This document shows positions 35,022 to 42,750 of a stretch of DNA of 64,000 bases, one piece after another; within the stretch, counting starts at the first letter, position 1, and each line of letters starts with the position of its first letter. Origin of the DNA: Noviluteimonas sp052115395 (lineage in GTDB: Bacteria > Pseudomonadota > Gammaproteobacteria > Xanthomonadales > Xanthomonadaceae); the NCBI GenBank assembly GCA_052115395.1, contig JBFRGO010000001.1; one strand, given 5' to 3'. The translations under genes and the position numbers were made by a program. Below the pieces are notes generated by a model. The model searched no databases and was not told the origin of the DNA. It saw only the letters and a program-made list of their open reading frames with translations.

Positions 35022-36052
35022 AAAAGACCGTGGCGCTACTAGCGCTCTTGCTCAGCCCCCTCATTGCAACCGGAGCCGACATGTCCAACGGCGCAAGCAA
35101 TTTCTACACCAGCACTCAAGTCACCACTCAGAAGGTGGCATTCAACAACCAATACAAGATGAAGGTTGTTGGCAACCTCTTCGTTCCCAAGAATGCCGAC
35201 CGCAACGCCAAGCTGCCGGCCATCATCGTTGGGCACCCGATGGGCGCGGTGAAGGAGCAAAGCTCCAACCTGTATGCGCAGAAGCTTGCGGAACAGGGGT
35301 TCGTCACCTTGGCAATCGACCAGTCGTTCTGGGGCGAGAGCGACGGCCAGCCTCGCAATGTCGTAGCCCCCGACATCTACTCCGAGGCGTTCAGTGCGGC
35401 GGTGGATTACCTCGGCACGCAACCGCTCGTCGATCGCGAGCGTATCGGTGTCCTTGGCATCTGCGGCAGCGGCAGCTTCGTGATCAGTGCGGCCAAGATC
35501 GACCCCCGCATGAAAGCTATTGCCACGGTCAGCATGTATGACATGGGCGCGGCCAGCCGCGACGCCTTGAACCACTCCCAGACGGTGCAGCAGCGCAAGG
35601 CGATCATCGCCGAAGCAGCAGAGCAGCGCTGGGTCGAAGCCGCGGGTGGCGCCACGAAATACACCGGGGGCACGGTCCATCAGCTGGATGCGAACACCCA
35701 CCCCATCCAGCGTGAGTTCTATGACTTCTACCGCACGCCGCGCGGTGAGTTCACGCCGACCAGCTCCTCGCCCGAGCTAACGACGCACCCCACGCTTTCG
35801 AGCAACACCAAGTTCATGAACTTCTACCCGTTCAATGACATGGAAACCATCGCGCCGCGTCCGATGTTGTTCATCAGTGGCGACCAGGCGCACTCGAAAG
35901 AATTCAGCGAGCGCGCCTACAAGTTGGCTGGCCAGCCCAAGGAGCTTTACTGGGTCAAGGGCGCCGGTCACGTGGATCTCTACGATCGCGTCGACCTCAT
36001 TCCCTTCGACAAGCTGACGACGTTTTTCCAGCAGAGCTTGGCCGCGAAGTGA
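35018..36052 (+). CDS. Exported alpha/beta hydrolase (YcjY-like)
   Basis: A 344-residue alpha/beta hydrolase with a signal peptide (VALLALLLSPLIATGA). The fold is indicated by PAIIVGHPMGA, FVTLAIDQSFWGES and the nucleophile elbow GICGSGSF. The elbow position usually held by Ser is Cys, as in dienelactone hydrolases. The acid/His end is near FISGDQ and GAGHVDLYD. It overlaps the dehydrogenase stop (ATGA). The substrate is unknown. Confidence 0.88.
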   Translation: MKKTVALLALLLSPLIATGADMSNGASNFYTSTQVTTQKVAFNNQYKMKVVGNLFVPKNADRNAKLPAIIVGHPMGAVKEQSSNLYAQKLAEQGFVTLAIDQSFWGESDGQPRNVVAPDIYSEAFSAAVDYLGTQPLVDRERIGVLGICGSGSFVISAAKIDPRMKAIATVSMYDMGAASRDALNHSQTVQQRKAIIAEAAEQRWVEAAGGATKYTGGTVHQLDANTHPIQREFYDFYRTPRGEFTPTSSSPELTTHPTLSSNTKFMNFYPFNDMETIAPRPMLFISGDQAHSKEFSERAYKLAGQPKELYWVKGAGHVDLYDRVDLIPFDKLTTFFQQSLAAK

Positions 36053-37206
36053 CTGCCACATATCCCACTGAAAGGCCTGTGTCGACGGACCGCCGTCAGT
36101 TCCTGATGGCGGCCGGCACCGCCGCCGCGGGTGTTCTATCTGCTGGTGTCGCGCCATGGATGCCTGCCGCAGCGCAGTCTTCCAACCGCGGGACCGTGAG
36201 AGGAGTCAATACGATGAAAATGCGAAAGCTGGGCAATCTTGAAGTTTCCGAAATTGGTTTTGGGAACATGGGGCTCAGCGGCGGCCATTACGGCCCAGGC
36301 GTTGATCGCGAGCAAGGCATTCGCGTCATTCGCGCCGCATTCGAACAAGGCGTGCGGTTCTTCGACACGGCCGAGGTCTACGGCCCTTACGTAAACGAGG
36401 AGCTTGTTGGGGAAGCCCTTGCGCCCGTGCGCGACCAAGTCAACATTGCAACCAAATTCGGCTTCGCTATCGATGGCACCAATGGTCTGGACAGTCGCCC
36501 CGACCGCATCCGCCGCGTGGTCGAGGAATCGTTGAAGCGGTTGAAGACCGACCGCATCGACCTTTACTACCAGCACCGCGTTGACCTCACGGTGCCGATC
36601 GAGGATGTCGCGGGAACGGTTAGGGACCTAATCGAGCAAGGCAAGGTGCTGCACTTTGGCTTGTCGGAGCCCAGTGCCAGGACCATTCGTCGAGCGCACG
36701 CGGTCCAGCCTGTCGCCGCAATTCAATCCGAATACTCGCTAATCGAGCGCAGCGTTGAACGCAATGGCGTTTTGCAGACATGCGAGGAGCTGGGTATCGG
36801 CTTCGTTCCGTGGGGGCCGCTTGGCCAGGGTTTCCTGCCCGGCACAATGCAGACCGATGTCCAAGCCACCATGGACCCCAAGGTTGACCTGCGCGCAACA
36901 TTCCCGCGCTTTTCTCCGATGGTCGTGAAGAATAATCAGCCAATCACCGAGTTCCTCAGATCGTTTGGTGCCAAGAAGAGCGCGACACCTGCGCAGATCA
37001 CGCTCGCGTGGTTGATGTCGAAAAAGCCTTGGATCGTGCCCATCCCTGGCACTGGCAACCTCGATCACCTGCGCGAAAACAACGGCGCTACCGGCATCCA
37101 GCTCACCGCTGACGAACTGCACGAGATCGAGACCGGCATGGCACGGCTCGAAATCTACGGCGGGCGCATGGACGTCAAACAAATGGCGCAAATCGGACAG
37201 GACTGA
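36049..37206 (+). CDS. Tat-exported aldo/keto reductase
   Basis: A 385-residue aldo/keto reductase of the YajO/AKR11-13-like group. A Tat signal (TDRRQFLMAAG, then a hydrophobic run to PAAAQ) precedes the catalytic barrel. It has the catalytic Asp and Tyr (FFDTAEVYGPYVNEELVG), Lys (IATKFGF) and His (YYQHRVD), and an NADPH-binding region near VPIPGTGNLDHLREN. The GTG start at 36049 overlaps the hydrolase stop (GTGA). Export of a nicotinamide-dependent enzyme is unusual, and an internal ATG at the MKMRKLGNLE segment could give a cytosolic form. Confidence 0.88.
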   Translation: MTATYPTERPVSTDRRQFLMAAGTAAAGVLSAGVAPWMPAAAQSSNRGTVRGVNTMKMRKLGNLEVSEIGFGNMGLSGGHYGPGVDREQGIRVIRAAFEQGVRFFDTAEVYGPYVNEELVGEALAPVRDQVNIATKFGFAIDGTNGLDSRPDRIRRVVEESLKRLKTDRIDLYYQHRVDLTVPIEDVAGTVRDLIEQGKVLHFGLSEPSARTIRRAHAVQPVAAIQSEYSLIERSVERNGVLQTCEELGIGFVPWGPLGQGFLPGTMQTDVQATMDPKVDLRATFPRFSPMVVKNNQPITEFLRSFGAKKSATPAQITLAWLMSKKPWIVPIPGTGNLDHLRENNGATGIQLTADELHEIETGMARLEIYGGRMDVKQMAQIGQD

Positions 37207-37236
37207 TCGTCCTGCGCAACTGAGTCAGTTACGCAC

Positions 37237-38463
37237 ATGGAAATTATGACTACTCCCATCAACGCAGACGCGCGCACAGAACAAGAATCCACCGCGCGTC
37301 CCGCCCATTGGGCTGGCGTGTTTGCCATGACGCTGTGCGTGTTCACGCTGATCGCGTCCGAGTTCATGCCCGTCAGTCTCCTGACGCCCATGGCCGCGGA
37401 TCTGCGCGTTAGCGAAGGATTGGCGGGCTACGGTATCGCGATCTCCGGCGCGTTCGCGGTGCTCACCAGCCTTTCGATCTCGACACTTGCTGGCAGCATG
37501 AACCGCAAGAATGTGTTGCTCATGCTGACCGCCTTGATGGCGGTGTCGGGCGTGGTTGTCGGGTTGGCATCGAACTACTTCGTCTACATGGTCGGTCGCG
37601 CACTGATTGGCGTGGTCATCGGTGGCTTTTGGTCGCTGTCAGCGGCAACGGCCATGCGGTTGGTGCCTCGCGAGCAAGTGCCCCGCGCGTTGGCTATTTT
37701 TAACGGCGGCAATGCTTTGGCGACGGTGATTGCGGCACCGCTTGGAAGCTTCCTGGGCGCGATCGTCGGTTGGCGCGGTGCCTTCTATTGCCTGGTGCCC
37801 ATCGCCATCATTGCCTTCGTCTGGCAATGGGTGAGCTTGCCGAACATGGCTGCCGAGCCCGCCGTTGGTTTAGGCCGCGTGTTCCGCCTCGTTAAGCGGC
37901 GCACGGTTGCACTTGGAATGGCGGCGTGTGGTGCGTTCTTCATGGGTCAGTTCGCACTGTTCACCTATGTGCGGCCATTCCTGGAAACCGTAACGCGCAC
38001 CAATGTCTCAACTTTGTCGCTAATCTTGCTGATCATTGGCATCGCAGGCTTCATTGGAACCGTGCTCATTGGTCGCTTCTTGGGCAAGAACCTATATCGA
38101 ACGCTGTTCGTCATCCCTGTGTTGATGGCGGCGATCGCCATGATCCTGATCCCGATGGGCGCTTGGACTGGCGCGGTGGCGGTATTGTTTGGGCTCTGGG
38201 GTTTGCTGGCCACTGCGGCCCCCGTGGGCTGGTGGAGTTGGATCGCCGAAGCGATGCCGGACGACGCCGAGGCGGGCGGCGGGCTGATGGTCGCGGTAGT
38301 CCAACTTGCAATCGGTTTGGGCTCGACGGTTGGCGGTCTATTGTTCGACGCGCAGGGCTATCAAAGCACTTTTATTGCGGCCGCGGCGGTGTTGCTGGCA
38401 GCGGCGGTTCTGACACGCCAAACTGCTCGCGCAGACAAAAATCAAAAAGCCGACTCGCCATGA
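37237..38463 (+). CDS. MFS exporter of the DHA1 family (NepI-like)
   Basis: A 408-residue, 12-helix major facilitator resembling E. coli NepI (purine ribonucleoside efflux). The shared pattern includes the first helix with EFMPVSLLTPMAADL, GGFWSLSAATAMRLVPR, and VIAAPLGSFLGAIVGWR. The ATG at 37237 is followed by another three codons later. It is 30 bp downstream of the reductase and in the same operon. The exported compound here could be a product of the neighbouring aldehyde enzymes rather than nucleosides. Confidence 0.88.
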   Translation: MEIMTTPINADARTEQESTARPAHWAGVFAMTLCVFTLIASEFMPVSLLTPMAADLRVSEGLAGYGIAISGAFAVLTSLSISTLAGSMNRKNVLLMLTALMAVSGVVVGLASNYFVYMVGRALIGVVIGGFWSLSAATAMRLVPREQVPRALAIFNGGNALATVIAAPLGSFLGAIVGWRGAFYCLVPIAIIAFVWQWVSLPNMAAEPAVGLGRVFRLVKRRTVALGMAACGAFFMGQFALFTYVRPFLETVTRTNVSTLSLILLIIGIAGFIGTVLIGRFLGKNLYRTLFVIPVLMAAIAMILIPMGAWTGAVAVLFGLWGLLATAAPVGWWSWIAEAMPDDAEAGGGLMVAVVQLAIGLGSTVGGLLFDAQGYQSTFIAAAAVLLAAAVLTRQTARADKNQKADSP

Positions 38464-38951
38464 GCTACCGACTTTTCACCGGCGCGGCATCAGCGCTACT
38501 GATACTGGGCGTGCTGTCGCTCGGCGGATGCGAGGCTGCCGAGCCTAGGGATCTCCGTGCGGCAGTCGCGCCTGACACTTCCGTCGCGTCAAATTCGAAG
38601 GAGGCACACATGTGGATGACCGTCGGCAAGCATCGTTTTGGTGTCACCTTAGCTGACAACGCGGCCGCCAAGCAGTTTGCGCAGTTGTTGCCGCTCGCGC
38701 TTGAAATGAGCGACCTCAACGGCAACGAAAAGCACTCCAAACTGCCGATCCAGTTGCCTACAGATGCTCGCCGCCCAGGCACCATCCGCAATGGCGACCT
38801 CATGCTGTATGGCCAGGACACGCTCGTCGTTTTCTACAAGACCTTCGACTCGGCCTATTCGTATACGCGAATCGGTGTTGTGGCCGACCCGGCTGGTCTT
38901 GCCGATGCGGTAGGCCGGCGCGAGGTTCGAGTCGCCTTCGCGGCTGACTGA
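38460..38951 (+). CDS. Cyclophilin-like fold lipoprotein
   Basis: A 163-residue protein with a lipoprotein signal ending in LSLGGC (Cys24). The mature part resembles the cyclophilin-like domain family often found next to reductases and hydrolases (HRFGVTLADNAAAKQFAQLLPLALEM, NGDLMLYGQDTLVVFYKTF). No peptidyl-prolyl isomerase activity can be assumed. It overlaps the MFS stop (ATGA) and ends the rightward operon. Confidence 0.8.
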   Translation: MSYRLFTGAASALLILGVLSLGGCEAAEPRDLRAAVAPDTSVASNSKEAHMWMTVGKHRFGVTLADNAAAKQFAQLLPLALEMSDLNGNEKHSKLPIQLPTDARRPGTIRNGDLMLYGQDTLVVFYKTFDSAYSYTRIGVVADPAGLADAVGRREVRVAFAAD

Positions 38952-39093
38952 TCGCTGCTGATCTGCAGCCCTTCGGCGGCCCTTCGCCGTCCTGCGTGAG
39001 CGGGTTCAAGCGTGACGGCCTACGAATTAGTGTACTGGCTGGTTCTATGTTCTCGTTGGGGTCGCGCCCTATGTCATTGCAGGAATGTCCGCA

Positions 39094-39105
39094 GCGTTTA
39101 AACGC
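39094..39105. repeat. GCGTTTAAACGC palindrome, copy at the integrase 3' end
   Basis: A perfect 12-bp palindrome at the stop end of the integrase gene. The same sequence occurs upstream of the integrase at 40335-40346. Confidence 0.75.
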
Positions 39106-40253
39106 TACAGGAAATTGATTTGCGCCAGCTTGTCGCGGGCAGCGTCCTGCGCGAGGTGCCCGTAATGCTTGGAAATCATTTCCAATGACGTGCCGGTAAG
39201 CCTCGCGACCGTGACAGGGTCCATTCCGCCAATGATCGCGTCGGTGATCCAGCTATGGCGCAGGGTGTACAGCACGACGTCCGACGGTAGTTCCGCCTTC
39301 GCCGCAGCAGCCTTCACCAGCGGCGCCCACGCCTGCGGAGTCCAGTCCTCGCCGCCGTTGGTGAACATTCGCGCACCCGGCAGCTTGGATTCTGCCAAGC
39401 GATCAAACAGCGCGCGGGTCGCCGGCGAAACCGGGATGGCGCGTGCCCCCGTCTTCGTGCGGAACGTCGCCAACCCAGTTCGCCCATCCCAGTCTTTGCG
39501 CAGCATGGCAGCCGGGTCGCCAGGACGGCAGCCCGTCAATGCGACGCATTCGGCTAGGTCGCGCAGGTCGCGCTCCATAGTGTCGAGCAACGCGCGCCGC
39601 TGCGGCTTATCCAAATACCGTTCCCGGCGCGCGTCAGCGCCCTTGTGCGGTTTGATCGCGCCCCATTCGATCGCGCGTTCCTGCGGAATCTCGCGGCGAC
39701 TCACGGCGCGATTCAACGCGGCTTTGAGCGATGTCAGGTTCCGGTTGAACGTGGCGCGGGACGGCAGCCCACTTTTCCGGCCAGTCATCTTGCCGGCCTC
39801 CATTCGTGCCATCCACGCTTCCAAGTGGCGTTGCGTCAGCTTGTCGGCGCGAACTTTCCCGAGCGGGTCATCGTGCACGATGCGGTCGAAACGCTTGCGA
39901 GAGTCGATGCTCGCCCGCTCGCGCCCATCTTTTGCGAGCGCGTCGGTGTAGTCGCGGCAAACGTCGGCAACAGTCAGGATTCGATCGGTCTGCACGCCGG
40001 CATCTACTGTTCGGCGCCAGCGCTTCGCGTCGACCGCGGCGCTTTCGTAGTCGTTTTCCGATGTGACTGGACCTAGCGTCTGATAGACATGGCTTCGTTC
40101 GTCGGAGTGATAGCGAGCAATCCAGTTCCCGCCCTGCGCGAGGCGGCGAAATCCGACGTACAAGCCTCGCTCCACGGGGGTGCCCCAGTACGGCTCTCTG
40201 CGCGGCACCAGCTTGTTGCGAACCGTAGCCTTGTCGATCTCGTAGCGCGCCAT
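39105..40253 (-). CDS. Tyrosine-type integrase of the ssrA-specific island
   Basis: A 382-residue tyrosine recombinase that would integrate and excise the island at ssrA. It has an N-terminal arm-binding domain (to about residue 80), a SAM-like core-binding domain (TVADVCRDYTDALAKDG), then the catalytic domain with Arg in ALTGCRPGD, LRHSW with Arg, and the tyrosine nucleophile in KHYGHL. The first residue of the usual HxxR box is replaced (YTLR). The start at 40253 is supported by AGGGGG. It lies 170 bp inside attR and reads away from it. Confidence 0.94.
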   Translation of the reverse strand: MARYEIDKATVRNKLVPRREPYWGTPVERGLYVGFRRLAQGGNWIARYHSDERSHVYQTLGPVTSENDYESAAVDAKRWRRTVDAGVQTDRILTVADVCRDYTDALAKDGRERASIDSRKRFDRIVHDDPLGKVRADKLTQRHLEAWMARMEAGKMTGRKSGLPSRATFNRNLTSLKAALNRAVSRREIPQERAIEWGAIKPHKGADARRERYLDKPQRRALLDTMERDLRDLAECVALTGCRPGDPAAMLRKDWDGRTGLATFRTKTGARAIPVSPATRALFDRLAESKLPGARMFTNGGEDWTPQAWAPLVKAAAAKAELPSDVVLYTLRHSWITDAIIGGMDPVTVARLTGTSLEMISKHYGHLAQDAARDKLAQINFL

Positions 40254-40269
40254 TCGTGCCCCCTGTCGG

Positions 40270-40298
40270 TCCGTACGGATATGGTACGGATATACGGG
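40270..40298. repeat. GTACGGA repeats near attR (candidate integrase arm sites)
   Basis: GTACGGA occurs at 40273-40279 and 40284-40290, followed by a degenerate TACGGG at 40293-40298. The first copy lies within the palindrome TCCGTACGGA. Matching heptamers with one-helical-turn spacing occur near attL (14502, 14514). Confidence 0.55.
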
Positions 40299-40334
40299 GG
40301 CGAACACTAGCGATCTTCGGCGCACGATCGCAAT

Positions 40335-40346
40335 GCGTTTAAACGC
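40335..40346. repeat. GCGTTTAAACGC palindrome, copy upstream of the integrase
   Basis: A perfect 12-bp palindrome 82 bp upstream of the integrase start, identical to the copy at 39094-39105. It could be an operator or an integration-host-type binding site. Confidence 0.75.
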
Positions 40347-40422
40347 TTTTTTCTAGGTGTTTTTGCGCATTTGTGCGAACGTCGGCGGTCGGCTGCGGAC
40401 ACTCATCGAATTGCCCTAAAGC

Positions 40423-40461
40423 GCCTTCGGACGGGGGTTCAATTCCCCCCACCTCCACCAA
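40423..40461 (+). repeat. Right attachment site (attR), partial ssrA 3' end copy
   Basis: This is the right copy of the 39-bp repeat, identical to 14407-14445. It contains the tmRNA T-arm and acceptor strand with CCACCA but no upstream tmRNA sequence, so it is a leftover target half and not a second ssrA. Confidence 0.93.
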
Positions 40462-40466
40462 ATAAA

Positions 40467-40497
40467 CAACCCCTGATTCTTCAGGGGTTTTTTATTT
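40467..40497 (+). terminator. Intrinsic terminator outside attR
   Basis: AACCCCTGA-TTC-TTCAGGGGTT forms a stem followed by TTTTATTTTTT. It resembles the attL-side terminator and is probably the native terminator of ssrA before island insertion. It also faces the HD-domain gene convergently. Confidence 0.8.
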
Positions 40498-40518
40498 TTT
40501 CGCCGCGAAGTCGAGGCC

Positions 40519-41190
40519 CTACTCCTCGAAGGGCGCCGCCATCAACGCGTCGACCATCGACGGCGCGCGATACCCCGCGACGAAGCGTTCGCCGAAGTCG
40601 CGCGCGAAATTGTCGTAGGTGGTGTCCGCGCGACGCTCGCACAGGCCGCACACCGCCTTCGTAAAACGATCCTTCATCGCGAGCCGCGGGAATTCGGCCA
40701 CGATCGAAGCGATCCGCTCGGCCGGCAGGTTGTCGTAACCCCAACCACCCCAGTCCAGCGCGACGCCGAGCGTGCAAATCGCCGCTTCGGCTTCCTTGTG
40801 CAGGCAGATCGAGGGCGTGGAGTTCAGCGCGATGCTGTCCCAGATGAGCTGCGCGCGGCGCTCGTCGACGCCCAGGCCACGAACGAATGTCCGCGCCGCG
40901 TTGGCGCCTTCCACTTCGAAGCGCAACGGACCGGTGATCGAGTCGGTCAATCCGAGGTCGTGCAGCAAGGCCGAGATGGCCACGACTTCGGCGTCGTACG
41001 CCTCGCCTTTCTGTTGCGCGAGGAGCGTGGCGAAGAGCCAGGAACGCATCACGTGGTTGAACAGGTAGGGCTCGCAATGGGTGCGTGCGAACTCGATCGC
41101 GCTGTTCACCAAGGGCGTGTCCGGCACGGTCACGCCTGCCAGCACGCGGGTCGGCAAGGGCGCGGCGCGGTCGTCGGTCCGGGATTGCAT
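40519..41190 (-). CDS. HD-domain protein (cyanamide hydratase-like)
   Basis: A 223-residue HD-superfamily protein. The metal motif is YLFNHVMRSWLFATLL (first His) and ISALLHDLGLT (HD pair), a pattern shared with the cyanamide hydratase/DDI2-like group. The later part has DSIALNSTPSICLHKEAEA and a C-terminal helical region. No signal peptide. Outside the island and facing the ssrA terminator. Substrate unknown; the family name reflects fold similarity only. Confidence 0.85.
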   Translation of the reverse strand: MQSRTDDRAAPLPTRVLAGVTVPDTPLVNSAIEFARTHCEPYLFNHVMRSWLFATLLAQQKGEAYDAEVVAISALLHDLGLTDSITGPLRFEVEGANAARTFVRGLGVDERRAQLIWDSIALNSTPSICLHKEAEAAICTLGVALDWGGWGYDNLPAERIASIVAEFPRLAMKDRFTKAVCGLCERRADTTYDNFARDFGERFVAGYRAPSMVDALMAAPFEE

Positions 41191-41351
41191 GCATCACCTC
41201 CGTCGTTCACGAATCGTGTCGGCATGGTGTGCCTCTCCAAACGGATTCGGCAGACCCCGGGCCGGCAACGCGCTGTTGACCGATCGGCAGTAATGCGGCT
41301 ATTGCTCTGTTCGCGCGACGCTGGAGGCCTGCTTCCGCGCCTGGCCCGGCC

Positions 41352-42740
41352 TCATGGTTGGACGCGCCGCAACGGATGCGCCTCGGTATTCAGCACCACC
41401 TTGTCGAGGTCGAGCGTCTGAGGCGGCGCGAACAGCAAGTAGAAATACTTGAAGGTTTCGGCCAGCACAAAGCTTTCCATGTCGTCGGCCTGCTTCATCG
41501 TCGTCACGTCGTCGATGGCGGCGTAGCCGGCCTCGGTGCGGCAGTGGCGCACGAAGTCTTCGAACAGTTTGCGTCCCATCACGCGGTACTGCGGGTCGCC
41601 GGTGAGGCGATACAGGTACCAGGTGGATTCGACGATTTCCGGGCGCAGCGGATAGCCCGGCGCGGTGATCGCGCGCTTGCGGTAGTCGTAAGCCTCGGGC
41701 TCGATGCCGTGCAGGTTCCACATCGCGAAGGACGATGCCTGCAGCCGACGCGCGCGATCGATGTCGCCCGAATACGCGAGCAGGCCCGGATAGAACGCAT
41801 CGAGCGCGCCATATTCGTGGCCCGTGCGTTTGCCGGTCTTCATCTCCACCTGGCCGTACCAGAGGGCACCGTCGACGTCTTCGGCAAGCCACTTGTTGGC
41901 CGCCGCGACACTCGGCGTCCACATCGCCAGGCACTCCTTGTCGTCGAACAGCTTCCAGCACTTGTAGAGGTACTCGTAGTACGAGTCGATGCGCGCGCCG
42001 ATGTGGCTGCTGGTGTTCGTCCATTTGCCGGTGACGGCATCGAAGCGCTCGCCGACCAAATCGAGTTTCGATCGACGCTTGTACGTTTCGACGAGTGCGC
42101 GCTTGGCCTTGTCGTAGTACACCGGATTGCCGGTGAGTTTGCTCAGCGTGCCGTATTCGAGCAGCAGCGTGCCGGCTTCGGCCGGATTGCTGTCGGTGCC
42201 CTGCCCCTTGCCGGTGCGCAGGTTGACGTTGACGTACGGCAAACCGGTCGGCGTATCGAAGGCCGGCAGCAAACGTTTGCCGAGATCTTCGGCCTGCTTG
42301 AGCAGGCGTTCGTCGCCGGTGAGCTGGTAGGCCGAGAGCAAACCGCCGAGCAGGCGGATCACGACTTCGAAGTGTTTGACCTCCAGGTCCTTGTCGAACG
42401 AGAGCTGCGTGGCGATCAGCTCGCGCGCGTCCTTCGCCTCATCGTCCAGGCCCATGAGCAGCATCGTGTCGAGCGCATCGACCGGCGTCATCAACAGCGA
42501 CTGCGCATACCAGTCCTGCGGCGCCTTGCTCAGCGGCTTGAGCGCATCGTGGCCCCAAGCGTATCGCTTGTAACCACCCCATGCATGCAGGAATTCGGTC
42601 TTGACACTCGCGGCCAGGCGCGCGGCTTCGGCATCGTCGACGGTGTCCGCAACGGCGGACTTCGCGGCGGGCTTTTCCGCGGCGAGGCCGAGCATCGGAA
42701 CGAAAAGAAGGGACAACAACAACGCTCGCGATTTCGACAT
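41352..42740 (-). CDS. GH47 class I alpha-mannosidase
   Basis: A 462-residue glycoside hydrolase family 47 enzyme that removes alpha-1,2-mannose from high-mannose glycans. A signal peptide (LLLSLLFVPMLGLA) targets it out of the cytoplasm. Family motifs run through the protein: HAWGGYKRYAWGHDALKPLS, DALDTMLLMGL, FEVVIRLLGGLLSAY, SSHIGARIDSYYEYLYK, HGIEPEAYDY, RPEIVESTWYLYRLTGDPQY, and a late SFVLAETFKYFYLLF with the catalytic Glu. GH47 is rare in bacteria outside glycan specialists. It is the last gene of the leftward mannose operon, 10 bp after the epimerase. Confidence 0.93.
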   Translation of the reverse strand: MSKSRALLLSLLFVPMLGLAAEKPAAKSAVADTVDDAEAARLAASVKTEFLHAWGGYKRYAWGHDALKPLSKAPQDWYAQSLLMTPVDALDTMLLMGLDDEAKDARELIATQLSFDKDLEVKHFEVVIRLLGGLLSAYQLTGDERLLKQAEDLGKRLLPAFDTPTGLPYVNVNLRTGKGQGTDSNPAEAGTLLLEYGTLSKLTGNPVYYDKAKRALVETYKRRSKLDLVGERFDAVTGKWTNTSSHIGARIDSYYEYLYKCWKLFDDKECLAMWTPSVAAANKWLAEDVDGALWYGQVEMKTGKRTGHEYGALDAFYPGLLAYSGDIDRARRLQASSFAMWNLHGIEPEAYDYRKRAITAPGYPLRPEIVESTWYLYRLTGDPQYRVMGRKLFEDFVRHCRTEAGYAAIDDVTTMKQADDMESFVLAETFKYFYLLFAPPQTLDLDKVVLNTEAHPLRRVQP

Positions 42741-42750
42741 GGTGGTCGCC

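Larger units (their letters stand above)
14407..40461. mobile_element. Integrative genomic island at ssrA (type I RM-PrrC plus aldehyde-metabolism cargo)
   Basis: A 26-kb element bounded by 39-bp direct repeats at the tmRNA 3' end. It carries a tyrosine integrase next to attR, a RepA-like ATPase, an AlpA-like HTH protein, two unidentified proteins, a type I restriction operon with an anticodon nuclease, and two operons around a LysR regulator. The hsd segment is visibly more AT-rich than the flanking core genes. No conjugation or capsid genes are seen, so it would be mobilised by a helper or by integrase-mediated excision only. Confidence 0.9.

Noticed and set aside
40421..40461. Second tmRNA or tRNA gene at the right island end
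   Set aside because: Only the terminal 39 bp of ssrA are present, with no 5' acceptor strand or tag region; it is attR.
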